Made by a program: the position numbers and the translations under genes. The notes beneath the pieces were generated by a model, which was not told the DNA's origin, did not search any database, and saw only the letters and a program-made list of their open reading frames with translations. Positions 1 through 7,094 of a stretch of 8,198 nt of DNA are shown here, piece by piece. The stretch covers positions 1 through 8,198 of the forward strand of contig CAIXXI010000058.1 in NCBI GenBank assembly GCA_903923345.1. Reading direction: 5' to 3'. Positions within the stretch are counted from its first letter, which is position 1. Each line of letters starts with the position of its first letter. The DNA comes from an uncultured Burkholderiales bacterium. GTDB taxonomy: Bacteria; Pseudomonadota; Gammaproteobacteria; Burkholderiales; Burkholderiaceae_E.

Positions 1-342
1 GCGATGCACATCCACGGCAGACGGCGGCTCCCGGGAGAACAGCCGCGCATCGGTGAGGGTGATGCCCAGGGCCTTGCAGACCTCGACCTCCAGCGGATAC
101 GAGCCATACGGGCTGTGCCCTCGGAGGTTCACGATGCTTCGAATACCCAGCTCACGCTGGTAGCGGCGAATCTGCGCCGGACTGGGTTGGCTGCACCGAT
201 ACAGACCCCCGCCCAGGTCATAGAAATTGTTGTAGACCGCGCGAACCATGCCGTGATCGACCAGGTGCATGCTCAACCAGGCGCTGGCGCGTCCGATCGG
301 TGTCTGCAGATCGAATCGGGAAGGATGCCCTGTTTCAGCCAT
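1..342 (-). CDS. Tyrosine/dual-specificity phosphatase-like protein, N-terminal part
   Basis: Reading the minus strand from an ATG at 342-340 gives 114 uninterrupted codons that run off the window at position 1, so the gene is cut by the window edge. Residues about 46-75 (LYRCSQPSPAQIRRYQRELG followed by IRSIVNLRG) match the start of the small DSP/DUF442-type phosphatase fold, where the protein begins with a 'YR.SQPSP.Q...' strand-helix and an '...VNLRG' strand. Residues 79-106 (YGSYPLEVEVCKALGI, then LFSREPP) also fit this family. The catalytic HCxxGxxR loop would lie further on, outside the window, so catalytic activity cannot be judged. The start codon lies inside the end of dnaE: ATGGCTGA contains both this ATG and the dnaE TGA, an 8-base overlap that suggests coupled translation. 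No strong ribosome binding site is seen, consistent with coupling. The substrate is unknown; some relatives act on phosphoproteins or phospholipids. The family call is fairly sure, the function is not. Confidence 0.72.
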   Translation of the reverse strand, partial: MAETGHPSRFDLQTPIGRASAWLSMHLVDHGMVRAVYNNFYDLGGGLYRCSQPSPAQIRRYQRELGIRSIVNLRGHSPYGSYPLEVEVCKALGITLTDARLFSREPPSAVDVHR

Positions 343-3300
343 AGCGCAGCTCGACGCCGTCTGGCGTGAGCCAATCACGCAACTGCGCCATCAGCGCCTC
401 CTCGGGACGCACCCGCCAGGCATCACCCAGACGAACCGCGCAGCGGGCCGCGTCATTGTGATAGTGGATTTCGACCGGACAGCCCGGTGGTGCGACCGGA
501 CCGTCATCGTCATCGATACTGAAAACACCGTCCCGATCGGCCAATGCGCTACGGCTGCGATACGGCTCAAGCAGCGCGCGCAGCCGATGGCCGTCGGACT
601 GGCCATTCATGCGCAACAGCAGTGCGCGCGCATGCTCCTGTCGGGCACGGGCGAGGTCAAGCACCCGATCGGCACCCATGCGCCAGCCACCGCTGTAATC
701 GTCGCGGGCCACCTTGCCATGGATCACCAGCAGTTCGTCTTCGCGCAGCAGGCTTCGGCACTGCTCGTGCAGTTCGTTGAAGATGGCGATCTCCACCGCA
801 CCGCTGCCATCGTCGAGCCCGAGACGGACCATCTTGCCCCGCCGTGTCATCGAAACCATCACCGAGGTAACAATGCCGGCGACCACCACCGCCACACCAC
901 CATGGTGAGCCGACTCGGCCATTCGGGGCAGATCGATGAGGCGTGTCTTGACGAAACGACGCACCTCGCTTTCGTAACCCTTGAACAGATGACCGCTCAG
1001 AAAAAACCCGAGCGCAGTCTTTTCTTCCTGCAAACGCCGTCGCTCATCCCAGGCTTGCGCCGACAGCCACTGACGCTCATGCGCGCCTCCGGTCGCATCA
1101 TCACCAAACAGGCTCGACTGCCCCTCAGCCGCAGCCTGCTGATCGGCTGCCTCCATCGCCTGGCCGACATTGGCCAGCAAGCGCGCCCGGTCCGGTTCAA
1201 GCAAATCGAAGGCGCCTGCCCGAACCAGCGCTTCGATCGTGCGTCGATTGACGATGCGCCGATCGATGCGCGCGCAAAAATCGAACAGATCGGTGAAGGG
1301 CCCGTCCGCACGGACCTTCAGCATTTCCTGCACGGCCGCTTCGCCAGTCCCCTTCACCGCGCCCAGTCCGTAGCGAACTGTGCGTGAATCGACCGGATCG
1401 AAGCGATACCCCGACGCATTGATGTCCGGGCCCAGCATCACGACCTTGTTATCAAGCGCATCCTTGACGAAGAGCTGAACCTTGTCGGTGTCGCCCATGT
1501 CGGACGACAGGGTGGCCGCCATGAATTCGGCCGGGAAATGCGCCTTGAGCCAGGCGGTCTGATAGGTGACCACCGCGTAAGCTGCCGTATGTGACTTGTT
1601 GAAGCCATATTCGGCGAACTTCTCCATCAGATCGAAGAGCTGCGTGGCGAGGGCCGGGTCATGGCCCTTGGTCTTCGCACCGTCGGTGAAGATCGCCCGC
1701 TGATGGGCCATCTCCTCGGCCTTTTTCTTGCCCATGGCACGGCGAAGCAGATCGGCGCCACCGAGCGTGTAGCCGGCAATGATCTGCGCAATCTGCATCA
1801 CCTGCTCCTGATACACGATGACGCCGTACGTCGGCTCGAGGCACTCGCGCAGATCAGGATGGAAATAATCGATCTTCTGCTGCCCCTTCTTACGCAGGAT
1901 GAAGTCATCGACCATGCCCGAGCCCAGCGGGCCAGGGCGGTACAGGGCCAGCACCGCGATGATGTCCTCGAAGCGATCGGGCGCGAGCTTGCGCAACAGC
2001 TTCTTCATGCCATCGCCTTCAACCTGGAAGATCGCCGTGGTGTTGGCGTCCTTCAGGATCTGATAGGCCTTCGGATCATCGAAACTGAGGGTGGCGAGGT
2101 CGAGCGCTCGATCAGGATGGTTGCGATTGATGTAGTCGACGGCCAGCTGAATGATCGTGAGATTTCGCAGCCCGAGAAAGTCGAACTTCACCAGGCCCAC
2201 CGCTTCGACATCGTCCTTGTCGAACTGAGCCACCACCGAGTCGGTGCCGGGTGCCTGATACAGCGGGCAAAAGTCGGTGAGCTTGCCCGGCGCGATCAGA
2301 ACGCCGCCTGCATGCATGCCGACGTTTCGGGTCAGGTCTTCGAGAGACTCGGCCAGTGCAAGCAGCCCCCGCACCTCCTCTTCCTTTTCCTCGCGCTCGC
2401 GCAATTGCGGCTCGGCCTCGCGCGCCTTGGCCAGCGAAAGCGGTTTGGCCTGCTCGATCGGAATCAGCTTGGAGAGCTGGTCGCAAAACGTGTAGGGCAT
2501 GTCGAGCACACGACCGGCGTCGCGGATCACGGCCTTCGAGGCCATCGTGCCGAAGGTTGCGATCTGAGACACGGCCTGTGCGCCGTATTTGGCCCGAACG
2601 TATTCGATGACCATCCAGCGCTTGTCCTGGCAGAAATCAATGTCGAAGTCCGGCATTGAAACCCGCTCGGGGTTCAGGAATCGCTCGAACAGCAGGGCAT
2701 AGGGCAAGGGATCGAGGTCGGTGATGCCCAGCGCGTAGGCCACCAGCGAGCCTGCACCCGAGCCGCGCCCGGGGCCGACCGGCACGCCGTTGGCCTTGGC
2801 CCAGTTGATGAAATCGGCCACGATCAGGAAGTAGCCCGGGAATCCCATGGCGATGATCGTGTCGCACTCGATCTCGAGTCGCTTCAGGTAGCGGGGCGCC
2901 TCGGCCGAACGCACGGCTGCATCGGGGTACAGAGTGAGCAAGCGTTCGTCCAGACCCTTGCGAGCGAGTTCACGCAGATAGTCGTCAATCGACTGACCGT
3001 TGGGCGTCGGGAAGTCAGGCAGCCGAGACTTGCCCAGTTCCATTGTGAGGTTGCAACGTTGCGCGATCCGGATCGAATTTTCGAGCGCTTGTGGCACGTC
3101 GGCGAAGCGCTCGACCATCTCGGCTTGCGACTGGAAATATTGTGATTCGGCATAACGCCGCGTGCGCCGGGGGTTGCCCAAAATTTCGCCTTCTGCAATG
3201 CAGACGCGGGCTTCATGGGCGCGAAATTCTTCGGGCGCAATGAACTGCACCGGATGCGTCGCAACCACCGGCAATCCGATCTGTGCTGCAAGCTGCACGG

Positions 3301-3871
3301 CGGCACGAACATGGGTTTCCGATTCGGCCGTGCCAAGCCGCTGCAGTTCGAGAAAGTAGGACTGCGGAAAGGCGCTGGCCCAGTCCTGGGCGAAACGCTG
3401 TGCGGCTTGCAGGTTGCCCGAGATCAGGGCCTGCCCGACATCGCCGCGTTGCGCGCCCGACAGTGCGATCAGACCGTGGTCGCCGGATTCATCCGTGCCG
3501 AGCGCCGTGAACCATTCGCGCCGCATTTCGGCATGACCGCGGAACTCGTTTTCGAGCCAGGCCCTGGAGAGCAGCTCGCACAGATTGCGATAACCGGTTC
3601 GGCTGCGCACCAGCAGCAGCAACTCGAATGGCCGGTCACGCTCGGTGTCATTGGTGATCCAGGCACTGATGCCCAGGATCGGCTTGACGCCCTTGCCGCG
3701 GGCCGCACGATAAAACTTGATCCAGCCAAAGACATTGCCGCCGTCGGTCAGCGCCAATGCGCCCTGGCCGTCCGCCGCGGCTGCTTTGACCAGGTCATCG
3801 ATCCTGACGATCGAGTCGCTGATCGAATATTCGGAACGGACCCGAAGGTGGACGAATTGCGGTGCCGGCAT
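335..3871 (-). CDS. dnaE: DNA polymerase III subunit alpha
   Basis: This is the replicative polymerase catalytic subunit (C-family), 1178 residues against 1160 in E. coli. It copies DNA as part of the holoenzyme with DnaN, DnaQ and DnaX. Domains in order: N-terminal PHP domain (about 6-280, starting FVHLRVRSEYS); palm with GPGRGSGAGS at 366-375 and the catalytic aspartates D410 and D412 in PDFDIDF plus D564 in VKFDFLGLR, nine residues past the E. coli D401/D403/D555; fingers (GKKKAEEM and EYGFNKSHTAAYA at about 714-767); a helix-hairpin-helix region at about 861-891; the internal beta-clamp-binding motif QSSLF at 918-922; an OB fold at about 993-1075; and a C-terminal tau-binding region. The PHP domain looks inactive: R10 and R12 stand where active PHP domains have His-x-His, and G44 replaces the His of the D-H-G motif. 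Proofreading should therefore depend on a separate DnaQ. The start at 3871 gives the family's normal N-terminus. The gene overlaps the downstream phosphatase gene by 8 bases. Confidence 0.98.
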   Translation of the reverse strand: MPAPQFVHLRVRSEYSISDSIVRIDDLVKAAAADGQGALALTDGGNVFGWIKFYRAARGKGVKPILGISAWITNDTERDRPFELLLLVRSRTGYRNLCELLSRAWLENEFRGHAEMRREWFTALGTDESGDHGLIALSGAQRGDVGQALISGNLQAAQRFAQDWASAFPQSYFLELQRLGTAESETHVRAAVQLAAQIGLPVVATHPVQFIAPEEFRAHEARVCIAEGEILGNPRRTRRYAESQYFQSQAEMVERFADVPQALENSIRIAQRCNLTMELGKSRLPDFPTPNGQSIDDYLRELARKGLDERLLTLYPDAAVRSAEAPRYLKRLEIECDTIIAMGFPGYFLIVADFINWAKANGVPVGPGRGSGAGSLVAYALGITDLDPLPYALLFERFLNPERVSMPDFDIDFCQDKRWMVIEYVRAKYGAQAVSQIATFGTMASKAVIRDAGRVLDMPYTFCDQLSKLIPIEQAKPLSLAKAREAEPQLREREEKEEEVRGLLALAESLEDLTRNVGMHAGGVLIAPGKLTDFCPLYQAPGTDSVVAQFDKDDVEAVGLVKFDFLGLRNLTIIQLAVDYINRNHPDRALDLATLSFDDPKAYQILKDANTTAIFQVEGDGMKKLLRKLAPDRFEDIIAVLALYRPGPLGSGMVDDFILRKKGQQKIDYFHPDLRECLEPTYGVIVYQEQVMQIAQIIAGYTLGGADLLRRAMGKKKAEEMAHQRAIFTDGAKTKGHDPALATQLFDLMEKFAEYGFNKSHTAAYAVVTYQTAWLKAHFPAEFMAATLSSDMGDTDKVQLFVKDALDNKVVMLGPDINASGYRFDPVDSRTVRYGLGAVKGTGEAAVQEMLKVRADGPFTDLFDFCARIDRRIVNRRTIEALVRAGAFDLLEPDRARLLANVGQAMEAADQQAAAEGQSSLFGDDATGGAHERQWLSAQAWDERRRLQEEKTALGFFLSGHLFKGYESEVRRFVKTRLIDLPRMAESAHHGGVAVVVAGIVTSVMVSMTRRGKMVRLGLDDGSGAVEIAIFNELHEQCRSLLREDELLVIHGKVARDDYSGGWRMGADRVLDLARARQEHARALLLRMNGQSDGHRLRALLEPYRSRSALADRDGVFSIDDDDGPVAPPGCPVEIHYHNDAARCAVRLGDAWRVRPEEALMAQLRDWLTPDGVELRYG

Positions 3872-3877
3872 GCAGGC

Positions 3878-3883
3878 ATTCTA
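3878..3883 (-). promoter_or_regulatory. Putative -10 element of the dnaE promoter
   Basis: The minus strand reads TAGAAT here, five of six matches to TATAAT, with six bases between it and the dnaE ATG. A transcript from this element would start about at the ATG, so it would be leaderless or nearly so; no Shine-Dalgarno sequence precedes the ATG. A -35 element is poor: TTGAGA occurs upstream, but only 13 bases away. The promoter assignment is inferred from sequence only, and a longer transcript from an upstream promoter is possible. Confidence 0.35.
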
Positions 3884-3897
3884 CCGCCCGCGGCGGT
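3883..3897. repeat. Perfect inverted repeat in the dnaE upstream region
   Basis: ACCGCC-CGC-GGCGGT is a perfect 6-base inverted repeat with a 3-base centre. It directly abuts, and shares one base with, the putative dnaE -10 element, so it would lie in the promoter spacer. It could be a protein-binding site, or a chance product of high GC content. Confidence 0.35.
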
Positions 3898-3950
3898 CTC
3901 AAAGCCGTGATCGCTCGAGGACTTCCTGGTCGACGGGCTGAGCCTGCGGA

Positions 3951-3956
3951 TACACT
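3951..3956 (+). promoter_or_regulatory. Weak -10-like element for the DMT transporter gene
   Basis: TACACT (four of six matches to TATAAT) lies 27 bases before the transporter ATG at 3984 and 10 bases before another ATG at 3967. No good -35 hexamer is visible at 16-18 bases upstream, so this is a weak suggestion based on position in the divergent region. Confidence 0.18.
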
Positions 3957-3966
3957 CCAACGCTTC

Positions 3967-3987
3967 ATGATCACAACGCCCCCATGA
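3967..3987 (+). other. Possible six-codon leader ORF overlapping the transporter start
   Basis: ATG at 3967 opens a six-codon frame (MITTPP) whose TGA stop at 3985-3987 overlaps the transporter ATG at 3984 in an ATGA junction. The transporter start has no visible ribosome binding site, so re-initiation from this short frame is one way it could be translated. It may equally be chance. Confidence 0.15.
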
Positions 3988-4922
3988 CTGAAGCCGCCCC
4001 ACCCAGCGCATCGACTGCCCGTGTGCAGACACGCGTATCCGGTGGGCACCGCAGCGCACTCCTGACGCTGATCGCCTGCACCGTCCTGTGGAGCACAGCC
4101 GGTGTCGCGACCCGGCATCTCGATCAGGCCGAAGGCTTCGAGATCGCCTTTTGGCGTTCGATGTTTTGCGCGGCTTTCATGCTGGTCACGATGCTGGTGC
4201 TGCATCGCGGCCAGTGGTGGTCACGCGTCAATGCGGCCGGCCTGCGCGGCTGGATCTCCGGTGCGATGTGGGCGGTGATGTTCATCTGTTTCATGCTGGC
4301 ACTCACCCGGGCATCGGTCGCCAATGTGATGGTGGTGCTGGCGTCATCACCCTTGCTGGCCGCCCTGCTCGGCATGCTGGTGCTCAAGGAGCGGGTGCCC
4401 GCTCGAACCTGGGTGGCGATTGCGGTCGCCGCCATCGGACTGATCTGGATGGTCCGCGAAGGCTTGAGTGCCGGCGGGCTGGTCGGCATGGCAATCGCCT
4501 GCGGCGTTCCATTGGCCTCGGCGATCAACCTGGTGCTGCTCAGACGCACCGGCGGTCAGGTCGACTTTGTGCCCGCCGTGCTGTTGGGGGCGGTCATCAG
4601 CGCGGCCGTCACCTTGCCGATGGCCTTGCCCCTGTCCGCCACCCCGAAGGACCTTGCCATCCTGGCGGCACTCGGCGTGTTTCAGTTGGGACTGCCCTGC
4701 ATGCTGATGGTCAGCGCCGCCCAGCGTCTGGCGCCGCATGAGGTCGCCTTGCTGGGCCTGCTGGAAGTGGTGCTCGGCCCGATCTGGACCTGGCTGGGTG
4801 CCGGAGAAACCCCCACCCGCGCTGCGATCGAGGGCGGCGCACTGGTCCTGGGTGCGCTGGCCTTCAATGAACTGCTCGCGAGACGGACCTACTTTTCGAC
4901 GAAAGCTCGCTCGATCACATAG
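3984..4922 (+). CDS. EamA/DMT-family membrane transporter
   Basis: The 312-residue protein is an integral inner-membrane protein of the drug/metabolite transporter superfamily (EamA type, with ten helices and two repeated halves). Hydrophobic segments fall at about 24-41, 53-73, 88-107, 112-133, 140-157, 163-186, 196-216, 225-245, 251-272 and 280-298, which fits two five-helix EamA units. Family-typical patches include LWSTAGVATR (35-44), EIAFWRS (53-59) after the first loop, ASVANVMVVLASSPLLAALLG (110-130) and LLEVVLGPIWTWLGAGETPT (259-278). The first 22 residues are hydrophilic and probably cytoplasmic. The start at 3984 is chosen because it gives a normal family N-terminus, but it lacks a clear ribosome binding site. 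Substrates in this family range over amino acids, nucleosides and metabolites and cannot be told from sequence. The last 34 bases overlap the 3' end of the convergent fpr gene. Confidence 0.9.
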   Translation: MTEAAPPSASTARVQTRVSGGHRSALLTLIACTVLWSTAGVATRHLDQAEGFEIAFWRSMFCAAFMLVTMLVLHRGQWWSRVNAAGLRGWISGAMWAVMFICFMLALTRASVANVMVVLASSPLLAALLGMLVLKERVPARTWVAIAVAAIGLIWMVREGLSAGGLVGMAIACGVPLASAINLVLLRRTGGQVDFVPAVLLGAVISAAVTLPMALPLSATPKDLAILAALGVFQLGLPCMLMVSAAQRLAPHEVALLGLLEVVLGPIWTWLGAGETPTRAAIEGGALVLGALAFNELLARRTYFSTKARSIT

Positions 4923-5665
4923 TCGCCGGGCACACCGGACGAAGGCGAGATCACAAAACCCCGCGCATCGAGCAGTGCGCGGGTATCTGCCAGCATCGCC
5001 GGACTGCCGCAGATCATCGCGCGATCATTTTCGGGGGACAGCGGCGGCAGGCCGATGTCATCGGTCATGCGATTGCTCTCGATCAGGTCGGTGATTCGCC
5101 CCTGATTTCGAAACGGTTCACGGGTCACGGTCGGGTAGTACACCAGACGCTCCCGAACCAGCTCGCCAAAAAACTCGTTGGCCGGCAATTCATGCTGCAG
5201 GAAATCGGCATAGGCCAGCTCGCTGACCAGCCGAACGCCATGAACCAGGATCACCTTCTCGAAGGCCTCGTAGGTCTGCGGATCCTTGACGATCGACATG
5301 AACGGAGCCAGTCCGGTCCCGCTGCCGAACAGATACAGATGGCGACCTGGCTTGAGGTCCTCGATCACCAGTGTTCCGGTCGGCTTGCGCCCGACCAGCA
5401 CGGAATCCCCTGTCTTCAGGTGCTGCAGACGCGATGTGAGCGGGCCGTCCGGCACCTTGATGCTTAGAAACTCGAGGGATTCCTCGTAGTTGGCGCTGGC
5501 CACGCTGTAGGCCCTGACCAGGGGTTTGCCCTCGACTTCGAGGCCAATCATGACGAAGTGGCCATTGCGAAAGCGCAGTGAGGGGTCTCGGGTGGTCTTG
5601 AAGCTGAAGAGCGTTTCGTTCCAGTGGTGAACGTCGAGTACGGTTTCGGTGTTGAAGGCAGACAT
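4889..5665 (-). CDS. fpr: Ferredoxin/flavodoxin--NADP(+) reductase
   Basis: The product (258 residues) is a cytoplasmic FAD enzyme that moves electrons between NADPH and ferredoxin or flavodoxin. The FAD-binding motif RAYSVAS is at 51-57, followed by the phosphate-contacting segment near VPDGPLTSRL (71-80). NADP-binding elements are FGSGTGLAPF (113-122), VHGVR (141-145) and ICGSP (218-222). The C-terminus ...YVIERAFVEK is the form seen in the bacterial Fpr subclass of Pseudomonas, Azotobacter and betaproteobacteria. The frame stays open for another 65 codons upstream, but that stretch overlaps the 3' end of the flavodoxin-like gene and does not look like Fpr, so the ATG at 5665 giving MSAFNTETVL is preferred. 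A candidate promoter lies just upstream. In this family, Fpr often serves oxidative-stress defence by feeding flavodoxins or ferredoxins; a flavodoxin-fold neighbour encoded 97 bases upstream fits that theme, although it is of WrbA type and not a classical electron-carrying flavodoxin. Confidence 0.95.
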   Translation of the reverse strand: MSAFNTETVLDVHHWNETLFSFKTTRDPSLRFRNGHFVMIGLEVEGKPLVRAYSVASANYEESLEFLSIKVPDGPLTSRLQHLKTGDSVLVGRKPTGTLVIEDLKPGRHLYLFGSGTGLAPFMSIVKDPQTYEAFEKVILVHGVRLVSELAYADFLQHELPANEFFGELVRERLVYYPTVTREPFRNQGRITDLIESNRMTDDIGLPPLSPENDRAMICGSPAMLADTRALLDARGFVISPSSGVPGDYVIERAFVEK

Positions 5666-5688
5666 ATCGGGATTCCAGGCAATCCGGC

Positions 5689-5717
5689 GTTTTACCTCAA
5701 GCGGCGTCGGCCGTGAA
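5689..5717 (-). promoter_or_regulatory. Candidate sigma-70-type promoter for fpr
   Basis: On the minus strand, TTCACG (5717-5712) and TAAAAC (5694-5689) are separated by exactly 17 bases, each matching the -35 and -10 consensus at four of six positions. Transcription would start about 17 bases before the fpr ATG. It lies in the 97-base gap between the flavodoxin-like gene and fpr, so fpr may be transcribed on its own as well as from the upstream genes. Confidence 0.33.
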
Positions 5718-5762
5718 GCGCAGACACCGGATGAGCAAAGGCCGAACCGGCATGAAACCGGG

Positions 5763-6323
5763 TCATCCCCGCGTGCGTCGGGCAAACTGGGCGATGCGTT
5801 CGCCATAGGCCCGAGCCGTGTCGAGGTCGCCCTTGGGTGGCGACTGATCGGGCGGCACATTGTCGGCTTGAGCCATTACACCGATCGTGGAGCCCAGTCG
5901 GTTCATCTCGTCCGGGTGACCTGGCTGGCTCGGCGACATCATGGCCGTGCCCACCCAGATCATGCCGTGCTGCATGGCCAGGGTGGTGAAATACATGAGG
6001 GTCGAGTACTTGTCGCCGCTCATGTTCAGCGAACAGGTGAATCCGCCGGCGATCTTGTCTTTCCAGCCCTGACTGAACCAGACCTTGGCACTGGCATCCG
6101 CGAAGGTCTTGAAGACGCCAGACGGCCCGCCCATGTACGTCGGCGCTCCGAAAACGATGGCATCCGCCTTGGCGAGTTCATCCCACTGCGCGTCCGAGAC
6201 CTGTGCCACGTCGATCAGTGTGGCCTGCGCGCCCGCCACGGACGCAGCACCCGCCTGAACCGATTCGGCAACGCGCCGCGTGTGTCCATAGCCTGAGTGG
6301 AAAGCAATTGCGATTCGGGTCAT
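5763..6323 (-). CDS. WrbA-like flavodoxin-fold NAD(P)H:quinone oxidoreductase
   Basis: This 186-residue cytoplasmic protein has the flavodoxin fold of the WrbA/NADPH-dependent FMN reductase group. The N-terminal strand and phosphate-binding loop for FMN are RIAIAFHSGYGHTR (3-16). The second FMN loop is GAPTYMGGPSGVFKTFAD (59-76), matching the WrbA pattern PT..G.....TF.D. A third conserved region runs GGFTCSLNMSGDK (93-105) to QHGMIWVG (118-125), as in WrbA's '...hhGM'. WrbA itself is about 198 residues and reduces quinones by two electrons using NAD(P)H; this homologue is slightly shorter, so the exact substrate is uncertain. A good ribosome binding site, AAGGA at 6337-6333, lies nine bases before the ATG. 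The gene starts 34 bases after the pirin gene on the same strand, with no room for a full promoter, so the two are probably one operon. It could alternatively be called simply a flavodoxin family protein. Confidence 0.87.
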   Translation of the reverse strand: MTRIAIAFHSGYGHTRRVAESVQAGAASVAGAQATLIDVAQVSDAQWDELAKADAIVFGAPTYMGGPSGVFKTFADASAKVWFSQGWKDKIAGGFTCSLNMSGDKYSTLMYFTTLAMQHGMIWVGTAMMSPSQPGHPDEMNRLGSTIGVMAQADNVPPDQSPPKGDLDTARAYGERIAQFARRTRG

Positions 6324-6358
6324 CTTGAAGCTTCCTTGGGTTGAGTCATCAAAATCAT
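6320..6358 (-). other. Possible 12-codon ORF bridging pirin and flavodoxin-like genes
   Basis: An ATG overlapping the pirin stop codon (TGATG, sharing base 6358) opens a 12-codon frame (MILMTQPKEASR) whose TGA overlaps the flavodoxin-like start in an ATGA junction. It fills the whole gap between the two genes. It could let ribosomes run through, but the downstream gene already has a good ribosome binding site, so this is possibly chance. Confidence 0.15.
6333..6337 (-). promoter_or_regulatory. Ribosome binding site of the flavodoxin-like gene
   Basis: AAGGA on the minus strand, nine bases before the ATG at 6323, supports that start codon. Confidence 0.7.
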
Positions 6359-7056
6359 CAGGGCAGATCGAAGACCAGCACCTCAGCCTGATCTCCGTTC
6401 ATGAAATGAAGCTGGTCTTCGCCACTCAGCTTGAGGGCATCGCCAGCCACCAGCGGATGGTCATTGACCACAAGCTGGCCTCTGGCCAGATGGACATACA
6501 CACGCCGGCCTGAATCAATCTTCAAAGACGCGAGCTCAGCGCCATCGAACAAGCCCGCAAAGATCCGGGCATCCTGGTGAATCGTCACCGAGCCGTCGGC
6601 ACCATCGGGCGAGGCAATGAGCCTGAGTCGCCCCCGCTTGCCGGCTTCATCGAAATGGCGCTCCTCGTAGCCCGGCGCGATACCCCCTCGACTCGGCTCG
6701 ATCCAGATCTGCAGGAAATGCGTGGTCGCATCAGGCTGATGGTTGTACTCGGAGTGCGTGACGCCGGTTCCTGCGCTCATGCGCTGCACGTCGCCGGGTC
6801 GGATCACCGATCCATTGCCGATGCTGTCCTGGTGGGCAAGCGCTCCCTCCAGGACATAGCTGATGATCTCCATGTCGCGGTGACCATGCTTGCCGAAACC
6901 GGATCCCGCCGCGATGCGGTCTTCGTTGATCACGCGCAGCGGGCCAAAGCCCATATGGGCCGGATCGTGATAACCAGCGAAAGAAAAGCTGTGCCAGGAA
7001 TCAAGCCAGCCATGGTTCGCATGGCCGCGATCGGCTGCGGGGCGAGTTTCGATCAT
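6358..7056 (-). CDS. Pirin family bicupin protein
   Basis: The protein is 232 residues, the usual length for bacterial pirins such as E. coli YhhW (quercetin 2,3-dioxygenase activity) and YhaK. Pirins are two-domain cupins. The N-terminal cupin carries the metal ligands: H57 and H59 in GKHGHRDMEI, and H101 and E103 in THSEY, the spacing known from metal-binding pirins. The signature HGWLDSWHSFSFAGYHDP (15-32) and the MSAGTGVTHSE stretch (93-103) are diagnostic. The second cupin (about 145-230) shows no comparable ligand set, as usual. The ribosome binding site AAGGA at 7069-7065, eight bases before the ATG, supports the start. The gene is divergent from a YhaJ-like LysR gene and is probably the first gene of an operon with the flavodoxin-like gene. 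The natural substrate is unknown; a quercetinase-like or redox-sensing role is inferred from family only. Confidence 0.94.
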   Translation of the reverse strand: MIETRPAADRGHANHGWLDSWHSFSFAGYHDPAHMGFGPLRVINEDRIAAGSGFGKHGHRDMEIISYVLEGALAHQDSIGNGSVIRPGDVQRMSAGTGVTHSEYNHQPDATTHFLQIWIEPSRGGIAPGYEERHFDEAGKRGRLRLIASPDGADGSVTIHQDARIFAGLFDGAELASLKIDSGRRVYVHLARGQLVVNDHPLVAGDALKLSGEDQLHFMNGDQAEVLVFDLP

Positions 7057-7064
7057 GTGAGGGA

Positions 7065-7069
7065 TCCTT
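7065..7069 (-). promoter_or_regulatory. Ribosome binding site of the pirin gene
   Basis: AAGGA on the minus strand, eight bases before the ATG at 7056, fixes the pirin start. Confidence 0.7.
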
Positions 7070-7094
7070 GCAGGTGTCTGAATCGAAGAACCCA

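Noticed and set aside
269..1387. Long plus-strand reading frame (372 codons) opposite dnaE
   Set aside because: It lies antisense to a clear, motif-rich dnaE, has no recognisable domain, and is the kind of open frame high-GC codon bias produces on the opposite strand.
1661..2659. Plus-strand reading frame of 332 codons opposite the dnaE palm/fingers region
   Set aside because: Antisense to conserved catalytic segments of dnaE; its composition is a mirror of the polymerase codons and no family resemblance is seen.
3215..3910. Plus-strand reading frame of 231 codons opposite the 5' part of dnaE
   Set aside because: Antisense shadow of the PHP domain with no recognisable protein features or start signals.
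4347..4739. Minus-strand frames opposite the EamA transporter
   Set aside because: They mirror a protein with ten clear hydrophobic segments and show only Gln/Gly/Arg-rich, featureless sequence.
5735..5762. Possible terminator hairpin after the flavodoxin-like gene (GCCG-AAC-CGGC and CCGG pairs)
   Set aside because: Stems are only four bases and no U-run follows on the minus strand, so there is no support for an intrinsic terminator.
5666..5860. In-frame upstream extension of fpr (65 more codons)
   Set aside because: It overlaps the 3' end of the flavodoxin-like gene, has no Fpr similarity, and the ATG at 5665 gives the standard N-terminus.
5649..6296. Plus-strand frame of 215 codons opposite the flavodoxin-like gene
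   Set aside because: Antisense to a gene with clear FMN-binding motifs and a good ribosome binding site; no family seen in the antisense product.
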